Part shown: positions 58,425-64,000 of the stretch, piece after piece
Layout: every line of letters starts with the position of its first letter
How positions within the stretch are numbered: the first letter of the stretch is position 1
DNA from: Kitasatospora aureofaciens
Lineage (GTDB): Bacteria; Actinomycetota; Actinomycetes; Streptomycetales; Streptomycetaceae
Direction of reading: 5' to 3'
Assembly: GCA_000720845.1 (NCBI GenBank)
Contig: JODU01000004.1
Span: 62,001-126,000 of the forward strand
Length of the DNA: 64,000 nt
Translations under genes and position numbers: made by a program
Notes under the pieces: generated by a model
Told to the model about the DNA's origin: nothing
What the model saw: only the letters and a program-made list of their open reading frames with translations
Databases searched by the model: none

Positions 58425-58526
58425 GGTTCCTCCGTGGGGGACTCGGCCCTTGGCCCACAGATACGCGCCGTGCCGGGCGAGCGTTCAGCCCGTGCCGGTA
58501 ATGCCCTCCGCTGATGCCGTCCGTGT

Positions 58527-59243
58527 TCAGTACCGGGTGACGGCCGTCGCCCCGTGCGAGGTGCCGATCGCGATGTGCGGTGCTTCCCCCGGCTCGGCCC
58601 ACCGCAGGATCCGCCGCATGGCCTCCTTCGGCACCGACACGCAGCCGGCCGTCGCCCCGCGCCCCTCGACGTGCAGGAAGATGCCCGCGCCGCGGCCGCG
58701 CACCGGACTCTCGTAGTTGAAGCCGACGACCAGGGCGTGGGCGTACTGCGCCGGATAGGTGACCAGGTGCTCGGCCTCGGTGGCCCGGCAGTCGGCGGGA
58801 AGCGGCTCGGTCCAGCGGTTGTAGGAGCGGGAGGCGTTGTCCTGGCACCACCAGGAGTCCTCGTGGACCGGGCGGTACCGGTACGCCGTGCCGGGCGGCG
58901 CGGGCTCGGTGCCGAAGGCGTACGGCAGGTCGTACAGGCCGGTCGGGGTGGTGCCGGTGCCCTGGACGCGCGCCGGCCCGTCGGTGAGTCCGCCGGACCC
59001 GAAGCGGGCCGGCGCGGAACCGGCCGCCACCCAGCGCCCGTCGCGCCCGCCCACGTGGTCCCACCAGGTGACGGTCCCCGTGGTCGAGCCGGTGTCCGGC
59101 GCGACGGCGGTGATCAGCTGGGTGCCGCCGCCCGTGTCGGCCATCCGGGCCGGAAGCGGCGCGGGAGCGGTCCCGTCGGCGGGGGCGGCGCCGAGCAGGA
59201 GGAGGGAAGTGGACACGAGGGCGGCGACGGCACCGGGGCGCAT
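58527..59243 (-). CDS. Secreted L,D-transpeptidase-like (YkuD) protein
   Basis: 238 aa. Signal peptide at about 1-24 ('VAALVSTSLLLLGAAPADG'). The YkuD active-site motif HxxG(x)xATxGCVS is seen as 'FLHVEGRGATAGCVSVPKEA', with catalytic Cys near residue 208. It may cross-link peptidoglycan stems or anchor proteins. ATG at 59243 is 3 bp from the stop of the upstream PPOX gene, so the two may be cotranscribed. Confidence 0.86.
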   Translation of the reverse strand: MRPGAVAALVSTSLLLLGAAPADGTAPAPLPARMADTGGGTQLITAVAPDTGSTTGTVTWWDHVGGRDGRWVAAGSAPARFGSGGLTDGPARVQGTGTTPTGLYDLPYAFGTEPAPPGTAYRYRPVHEDSWWCQDNASRSYNRWTEPLPADCRATEAEHLVTYPAQYAHALVVGFNYESPVRGRGAGIFLHVEGRGATAGCVSVPKEAMRRILRWAEPGEAPHIAIGTSHGATAVTRY

Positions 59244-59246
59244 GGT

Positions 59247-59834
59247 TCAGACGGTAGAGGGAGGCAGCGGCAACGGCAGCCCGGGGAGGCCGTCGATGCT
59301 GGAGGCGATGTGCTCCTTCTTGGTGAAGTACGCGCTGAGCGAGGCGTCGTCCTCCCGCGCGAACCGCTTGCCGTGCAGGTCCCGGTCGCTCTCGTAGGCC
59401 ATGAAGGGGACGGCGTAGCCGCAGGTGTCGCGGATGAGTTCGGCGTGCACGACGATGACCGCGCGCAGTCCGTGCGCGGTGGTGTCGATGTCCGGGAAGT
59501 GGGTGAGCAGGTCCGGGAAGCGGGGGTCGTCGCGGAAGACCGGCTCGCCGCGGCCGTGCACCCGGACGATGTTCGGCGGGCCCTGGAAGGCGCACCACAT
59601 CAGGGTGATCCGCCCGTTCTCCCGCAGGTGGGCGATGGTCTCCGCGTTGGAGCCCGCGAAGTCGAGGTAGGCCACGGTCAGTTCGTCGAGCACCGCGAAG
59701 CAGCCCGTGAGGCCCTTGGGGGACAGGTTGACCGTGCCGTCGCCGGCCAGCGGAGCGGTGGCGGTGAAGAAGAGGGGCTGGGCCTCGATGAAGGTACGGA
59801 GTCTGCCGTCTATGCGCTCATAAGTCTTTCCCAT
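59247..59834 (-). CDS. Pyridoxamine-5'-phosphate-oxidase-fold protein
   Basis: 195 aa split-barrel flavoprotein. 'FFTATAPLAGDGTVNLSPKG' at the N-terminus, 'AYLDFAGSNAETIAHLRENG' and 'ITLMWCAFQGPPNIVRVHGR' are typical of the PPOX-like group (F420/FMN-binding). Cofactor and substrate are undetermined. ATG at 59834 lies 120 bp from the divergent argH start, and its promoter overlaps the argH control region. Confidence 0.83.
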   Translation of the reverse strand: MGKTYERIDGRLRTFIEAQPLFFTATAPLAGDGTVNLSPKGLTGCFAVLDELTVAYLDFAGSNAETIAHLRENGRITLMWCAFQGPPNIVRVHGRGEPVFRDDPRFPDLLTHFPDIDTTAHGLRAVIVVHAELIRDTCGYAVPFMAYESDRDLHGKRFAREDDASLSAYFTKKEHIASSIDGLPGLPLPLPPSTV

Positions 59835-59886
59835 GTCTAACGATTATGGGGGTGCGGGGCGCCGTGGGCGGCGCCAACCTGCAAGA

Positions 59887-59922
59887 TTGACGAAACATGC
59901 AGAGTTCTGCATACTCATGCAG
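59887..59922 (+). promoter_or_regulatory. argH promoter with three phased ARG half-sites
   Basis: TTGACG (59887-59892) and CATACT (59910-59915) are 17 bp apart. ATGCAG at 59897-59902, CTGCAT at 59907-59912 and ATGCAG at 59917-59922 begin exactly 10 bp apart, forming an ARG box over the spacer and -10. ArgR should repress argH here. Confidence 0.85.
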
Positions 59923-59953
59923 GACAGTGATCGTACGGTGAGGAGCGACCCTA

Positions 59954-61381
59954 GTGAGCAGCAACAGCGGTGACGTCCGGCTCTGGGGCGGCCGTTTCGC
60001 CGACGGTCCCGCCGAGGCACTGGCGAAGCTGTCCGCGTCCGTCCACTTCGACTGGCGGCTCGCGCCCTACGACATCGCCGGTTCGCGCGCCCACGCGCGC
60101 GTGCTGCACCAGGCCGGGCTGCTCACCGAGGACGAGCTGACCCGGATGATCGCCGGGCTCGACCGGCTGGAGGCGGACGTCGCCGACGGCTCCTTCACCG
60201 GCACCATCGCCGACGAGGACGTCCACACCGCCCTGGAGCGCGGGCTGCTGGAGCGCCTCGGCCCCGACCTCGGCGGCAAGCTGCGCGCCGGCCGCTCCCG
60301 CAACGACCAGGTGGCGACCCTCTTCCGGATGTACCTGCGCGACCACGCCCGGACCGTCGGCTCGCTGATCGCCGACCTCCAGGACGCGCTGATCGGCCTC
60401 GCCGAGGCCCACCCGCACGTGGCCATGCCCGGCCGCACCCACCTCCAGCACGCCCAGCCGGTGCTCTTCGCCCACCACGTGCTCGCCCACGCCCAGGCGC
60501 TGGGCCGGGACGCGGAGCGGCTGCGCCAGTGGGACGAGCGCACGGCCGTCTCCCCGTACGGCTCGGGCGCGCTCGCGGGCAGCAGCCTCGGCCTTGACCC
60601 GGAGGCCGTCGCCCGCGACCTCGGCTTCGAGCGCGGCAGCGCCGGCAACTCCATCGACGGCACGGCTTCCCGGGACTTCGTCGCCGAGTTCGCCTTCATC
60701 ACCGCGATGATCGGCGTGAACGTCTCCCGGATCGCCGAGGAGATCATCATCTGGAACACGAAGGAGTTCTCCTTCGTGACCCTGCACGACGCCTTCTCCA
60801 CCGGCTCCTCGATCATGCCGCAGAAGAAGAACCCGGACATCGCCGAGCTGGCCCGCGGCAAGTCCGGGCGGCTGATCGGCAACCTGACCGGCCTGATGGC
60901 CACCCTCAAGGCCCTCCCGCTCGCGTACAACCGCGACCTCCAGGAGGACAAGGAGCCGGTCTTCGACTCCATCGACCAGCTGGAGGTCCTGCTCCCCGCC
61001 TTCACCGGGATGATGGCCACGCTCACCGTGCACCGCGAGCGGATGGAGGAGCTGGCCCCGGCCGGGTTCTCGCTGGCCACCGACATCGCCGAGTGGCTGG
61101 TCAAGCAGGGCGTGCCGTTCCGGGTCGCGCACGAGGTGGCCGGCGAGTGCGTGAAGGTCGCCGAGGCCGACGGCAAGGAGCTGGACGAGCTGACCGACGA
61201 GCAGTTCGCCAAGATCTCCGCCCACCTCACCCCCGAGGTCCGCACCGTCCTCGACGTCCCCGGTGCCCTCGCCTCCCGCAGCGGCCGCGGGGGTACGGCG
61301 CCCAGCGCGGTCGCCGTCCAGCTCGCCGAGGTGAAGGCGGACGTGGCCGCCCAGCACGCCTGGGCGGACGCCAAGAAGTAG
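59954..61381 (+). CDS. argH: Argininosuccinate lyase
   Basis: 475 aa. Fumarase-superfamily signature 'GSSIMPQKKNPDIAELARGK' is intact, with 'WGGRFADGPAEALAKLSASV', 'AGRSRNDQVATLFRMYLRDH' and 'GRTHLQHAQPVLFAHHVLAH'. It splits argininosuccinate into arginine and fumarate, the last step of arginine synthesis. argG is not in the window. GTG 59954 is preceded by GAGGAG (59939-59944). Confidence 0.97.
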   Translation: MSSNSGDVRLWGGRFADGPAEALAKLSASVHFDWRLAPYDIAGSRAHARVLHQAGLLTEDELTRMIAGLDRLEADVADGSFTGTIADEDVHTALERGLLERLGPDLGGKLRAGRSRNDQVATLFRMYLRDHARTVGSLIADLQDALIGLAEAHPHVAMPGRTHLQHAQPVLFAHHVLAHAQALGRDAERLRQWDERTAVSPYGSGALAGSSLGLDPEAVARDLGFERGSAGNSIDGTASRDFVAEFAFITAMIGVNVSRIAEEIIIWNTKEFSFVTLHDAFSTGSSIMPQKKNPDIAELARGKSGRLIGNLTGLMATLKALPLAYNRDLQEDKEPVFDSIDQLEVLLPAFTGMMATLTVHRERMEELAPAGFSLATDIAEWLVKQGVPFRVAHEVAGECVKVAEADGKELDELTDEQFAKISAHLTPEVRTVLDVPGALASRSGRGGTAPSAVAVQLAEVKADVAAQHAWADAKK

Positions 61382-61483
61382 CGGCCGGAAGCAACAGCCG
61401 GTGTGCCCGGAGGGCATCGCGGTTACGTTGGTCAACAGCTCAGCAGCCCAACCGCTTCAGCAGTCGACCGAACGGAGCCCGCG

Positions 61484-62455
61484 ATGCCCTTCGCCCGTCT
61501 GGCCGCGGCGACCACCCCCACCTGTCACATCGGGCTGGGTCTCGCCGCCGTCGGCCGCCCCGGCTACATCAACCTCGGCCGCGACCGCGACCTCGGAGAG
61601 GACCGCACCGTCGAGGCGCTGCGCGAACGCACCCACGACCTCCTCGACGCCGCCTACGCGCAGGGCGTGCGCTACTTCGACGCGGCCCGCTCCTACGGCC
61701 GCTCCGAGGAGTTCCTGGCCGGCTGGCTCCGCGACCGCCCCGACGTCGACGACGTGGTCGTCGGCAGCAAGTGGGGCTACACCTACACGGCCGACTGGTC
61801 CACCGACGCCGAGAAGCACGAGGTCAAGGACCACGGCGTCGCCACCTACGACCGCCAGCGCGCCGAGACCGACGCCCTGCTCGGCGACCGGCTCGACCTG
61901 TACCAGATCCACTCGCTCACCCCGGACAGCCCCGCCCTCACCGACAAGGAGCTGCACGCCAGGCTGGCCGAGGCCGCCGCGCAGGGCAGCACCGTCGGCT
62001 TCTCCACCAGTGGCCCCGCCCAGGCCGACACCATCCGCGCCGCGCTCGCGGTGACCGTCGACGGCGAGCCCCTCTTCCGCACCGTCCAGTCGACGTACAA
62101 CGCGCTGGAGACCTCCGCCGGACCCGCGCTGGCCGAGGCGCACGAGGCCGGGCTCACCGTGATCGTCAAGGAGGGCATGGCCAACGGCCGGCTCGCGGAG
62201 CCGCACGCCCCCGACGTCCTGAAGGCCGTCGCCGAGGAGACCGCCCTGGGCTGCGACGCGGTCGCGCTCGCCCTGGTCCTGCGGCAGCCCTGGGCCGGTG
62301 TGGTGCTGTCCGGCGCGGCGACCGTCAACCAGCTCGGCTCCAACCTGCACGCCGCCGTGGTCGACCTCGACGACGACCAGGTGGCACGCCTCGGCGTACT
62401 GGCCGAGGACCCGCACGCCTACTGGGCGCGCCGCGGTCAGCTGCCCTGGCACTGA
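61484..62455 (+). CDS. Aldo/keto reductase
   Basis: 323 aa TIM-barrel. The catalytic tetrad is visible: Asp and Tyr in 'YFDAARSYGRSEEFL', Lys in 'VVGSKWGYTY' and His in 'LYQIHSLTPD'. Cofactor segment 'VVLSGAATVNQLGSNL' binds NADP(H). The physiological carbonyl substrate is unknown. ATG 61484 has GGAG about 9 nt upstream; the frame extends to 61403 without conserved sequence. It follows argH by 102 bp with probable separate expression. Confidence 0.88.
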   Translation: MPFARLAAATTPTCHIGLGLAAVGRPGYINLGRDRDLGEDRTVEALRERTHDLLDAAYAQGVRYFDAARSYGRSEEFLAGWLRDRPDVDDVVVGSKWGYTYTADWSTDAEKHEVKDHGVATYDRQRAETDALLGDRLDLYQIHSLTPDSPALTDKELHARLAEAAAQGSTVGFSTSGPAQADTIRAALAVTVDGEPLFRTVQSTYNALETSAGPALAEAHEAGLTVIVKEGMANGRLAEPHAPDVLKAVAEETALGCDAVALALVLRQPWAGVVLSGAATVNQLGSNLHAAVVDLDDDQVARLGVLAEDPHAYWARRGQLPWH

Positions 62456-62521
62456 GACCGCAGCCCCGCCGAAACCGCAGAACCCGTGACCGCCCGAGAG
62501 GTGAGTCACGCACGCCCAGGG

Positions 62522-62560
62522 TGAGACAGTGATGTCTCATATGGGTTATCGTTGTCTCAT
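62522..62560 (+). promoter_or_regulatory. TetR operator cluster before the TetR/MFS operon
   Basis: TGAGACA (62522-62528) and TGTCTCA (62533-62539) are perfect 7-bp inverted arms around 4 bp. A third TGTCTCA at 62553-62559 runs into the ATG at 62559. TATCGT (62548-62553) could be the -10, giving a leaderless transcript. This is a likely autoregulatory site. Confidence 0.75.
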
Positions 62561-63110
62561 GGCCGTCGATCGAGACCAGGTACTGCGCAGCGCCGCCGCC
62601 CTGCTGACCCGGAAATCCACCGCGACCATGGATGAGGTCGCCAGGGCCGCCGGCCTCAGCCGGGCCACCCTGCACCGGCACTTCGCCGGGCGGGACGCCC
62701 TCGTCCGCGCGCTGGAGTCGCTCGGCATCGCCGAGTGCGAGGCCGCGCTGAGAGCGGCCCGCACCGACGCGGGCCCGGCGGCCGACGCGGTGCGCCGGCT
62801 GGTCCGCGCGATGGAGCCCTCCGCCGGTTTGCTCGCCTTCCTCTACACCGAGAACCAGTTGTTCGAGGGCGAGGAGCAGAACGAGGGCTGGACCCGCATC
62901 GACGCCGGGCTCACCGAGTTGTTCCGCAGGGGCCAGGAGAGCGGCGAGTTCCGCATCGACCTCACCCCCGCCTGGCTCACCGAGGCGCTGTACGGCCTGC
63001 TGGCCTCCGGCGCCTGGGCGGTGACCGAGGGCCGCGTGGCCCGCAACGACTTCACCCACATGATCGTCGAGCTGCTGCTCGGCGGCGCACTCCGGAGAGA
63101 GGAACCATGA
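62559..63110 (+). CDS. TetR-family repressor
   Basis: 183 aa. HTH at residues 5-50 ('VLRSAAALLTRKSTATMDEV', 'AAGLSRATLHRHFAGRDALV'), with a helical ligand domain after it. It overlaps the MFS gene by 4 bp (ATGA) and so very likely represses it and itself through the TGAGACA/TGTCTCA sites. ATG 62559 is chosen; an earlier GTG at 62529 would start inside the operator. Confidence 0.88.
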   Translation: MAVDRDQVLRSAAALLTRKSTATMDEVARAAGLSRATLHRHFAGRDALVRALESLGIAECEAALRAARTDAGPAADAVRRLVRAMEPSAGLLAFLYTENQLFEGEEQNEGWTRIDAGLTELFRRGQESGEFRIDLTPAWLTEALYGLLASGAWAVTEGRVARNDFTHMIVELLLGGALRREEP

Positions 63111-64000
63111 CCCGCACCCTGCAGCCGGCCCACCCGACCGAGGCGGTGAAGCGCCCCGGCCGCTGGCTGGCGCTGTCCGTCCTGGTGCTGGCCGTGCTGC
63201 TGGTGGCCGTCGACGCGACCGTCCTCGGTCTCGCGACCCCCTACATCAGCGAGGACCTCGCGCCCTCCGGCACCCAGCTGCTCTGGATCGGCGACGTCTA
63301 CTCCTTCGTCATCGCCGGCCTGCTCGTCTCCATGGGCAGCCTCGGCGACCGCATCGGACGCAAGCGGATCCTGCTCGTCGGCGCCACCGCCTTCGGCGCG
63401 ATATCCGTCCTCAACGCCTACGCGCACACGCCCGAGGTGATGATCCTCGCCCGGGCCCTGCTCGGCGTCGCGGGCGCCACCCTGATGCCCGCCACCCTCG
63501 CCCTGATCCGCAACCTCTTCCACGACCCGCGCGAACGCAGCCTCGCCGTCGGCATCTGGGGCGCGGCGGCCTCCGCCGGCGCGGCGGTGGGTCCGGTCGT
63601 CGGCGGGTTCCTGCTGGAGCACTTCTGGTGGGGCTCCGTCTTCCTGATCAACCTGCCCGTGATGGCCGTCCTGGTCGTCGTCGGCGTCAGACTGCTGCCC
63701 GAGTCCCGCAACCCGAACCCGGGCCCCTGGGACCTGGCCAGCGTCGTCCTGTCCCTGATCGGCATGGTCGGCGTCGTGTACGCGGTCAAGGAGGCGGCCG
63801 CCCACGGGTTCGCCTGGGCCACGCTCGCCGCGGGCCTGCTGGGCGCCGCCGCGCTCTACGGCTTCGTCCGCCGCCAGCTGACCATGCCGGTCCCGCTGCT
63901 CGACATGCGGCTGTTCCGCAACCGCGGCTTCAGCGGCGCGGTCCTGGCCGACCTGCTGACCATCCTGGGCCTGTCGGGACTGGTGTTCTTCCTGTCCCAG
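63107..64000 (+). CDS. MFS multidrug efflux transporter, 14-TM type (3' truncated)
   Basis: The first 298 aa run to the window end with no stop. Motif D1 'LLVAVDATVLGLATPYISED', motif A 'GSLGDRIGRKRILLVG', motif B 'RALLGVAGATLMPATLALIR' and motif C 'GAAASAGAAVGPVVGGFLLE' place it in the DHA2 (EmrB/QacA/LfrA-like) drug:proton antiporters. At least eight membrane segments are visible. ATG 63107 overlaps the TetR stop. Drug specificity is unknown. Confidence 0.92.
   Translation, partial: MTRTLQPAHPTEAVKRPGRWLALSVLVLAVLLVAVDATVLGLATPYISEDLAPSGTQLLWIGDVYSFVIAGLLVSMGSLGDRIGRKRILLVGATAFGAISVLNAYAHTPEVMILARALLGVAGATLMPATLALIRNLFHDPRERSLAVGIWGAAASAGAAVGPVVGGFLLEHFWWGSVFLINLPVMAVLVVVGVRLLPESRNPNPGPWDLASVVLSLIGMVGVVYAVKEAAAHGFAWATLAAGLLGAAALYGFVRRQLTMPVPLLDMRLFRNRGFSGAVLADLLTILGLSGLVFFLSQ

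Overview
The window is high-GC DNA with the codon usage, GTG/TTG starts and gene families of a Streptomyces chromosome core. Gene content and order match, in reverse numbering, the S. coelicolor rar conservon to pheST to argCJBDR to argH region. This assignment rests on recognising protein families and synteny, not on a database search. I see no rRNA, tRNA, CRISPR array, prophage or insertion sequence.

Layout. 1-6 kb: the tail of a Ski2/HelY-type helicase, a terminator, then the complete five-gene conservon rarABCDE (sensor ATPase, roadblock protein, DUF742 protein, small GTPase, cytochrome P450). 5.6-9.7 kb: pseudouridine synthase, acetyltransferase, a 550-bp non-coding stretch of partial duplications, an iron-box-controlled siderophore-interacting flavoprotein and a 5'-3' exonuclease-like protein. 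9.8-13.7 kb: a betaine-type ABC importer whose permease is fused to two tandem substrate-binding domains. 14-17.5 kb: XRE-cupin regulator, solute-binding-like protein, TDT-family permease and divergent LysR regulator. 17.8-22.9 kb: a gamma-glutamylation catabolic cluster (amidotransferase-type hydrolase, FadR-type regulator, GlnA4, aldehyde dehydrogenase, SDR). 22.9-30.2 kb: cell-envelope and hypothetical genes, including a mycosin-like protease coupled to a proline-rich membrane protein.

30.3-38.1 kb is translation core: a structured attenuator leader, infC (apparent ATC start), rpmI, rplT, an rRNA 2'-O-methyltransferase, an orphan PAS histidine kinase and pheST. 38-50 kb is accessory: an NsdA-like regulator, a TTA-containing NUDIX gene, hydroxyacyl-CoA dehydrogenase, secreted glycosidases, a head-to-head EamA/MocR pair whose start codons overlap, a histidine-phosphatase-like pseudoenzyme, an arabinofuranosidase and a TmrB-like P-loop protein. 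50.4-61.4 kb carries arginine biosynthesis (argCJBDR and, 4.7 kb on, argH), each with a strong promoter overlapped by ARG boxes. Between them lies a three-gene flavin electron-transfer operon (membrane ferric-reductase-like oxidoreductase, tandem FMN-binding protein, ApbE), an L,D-transpeptidase-like protein and a PPOX-fold protein. The right edge holds an aldo/keto reductase and a TetR/MFS efflux pair, the transporter being cut by the window end.

The observations I rate highest are the long-range antiterminator pairing in the infC leader, the EXXR-less P450, the tandem-receptor betaine importer, the duplicated FMN-binding protein with a 91-bp perfect internal repeat, the GlnA4 catabolic cluster, and a dispersed intergenic repeat present four times.
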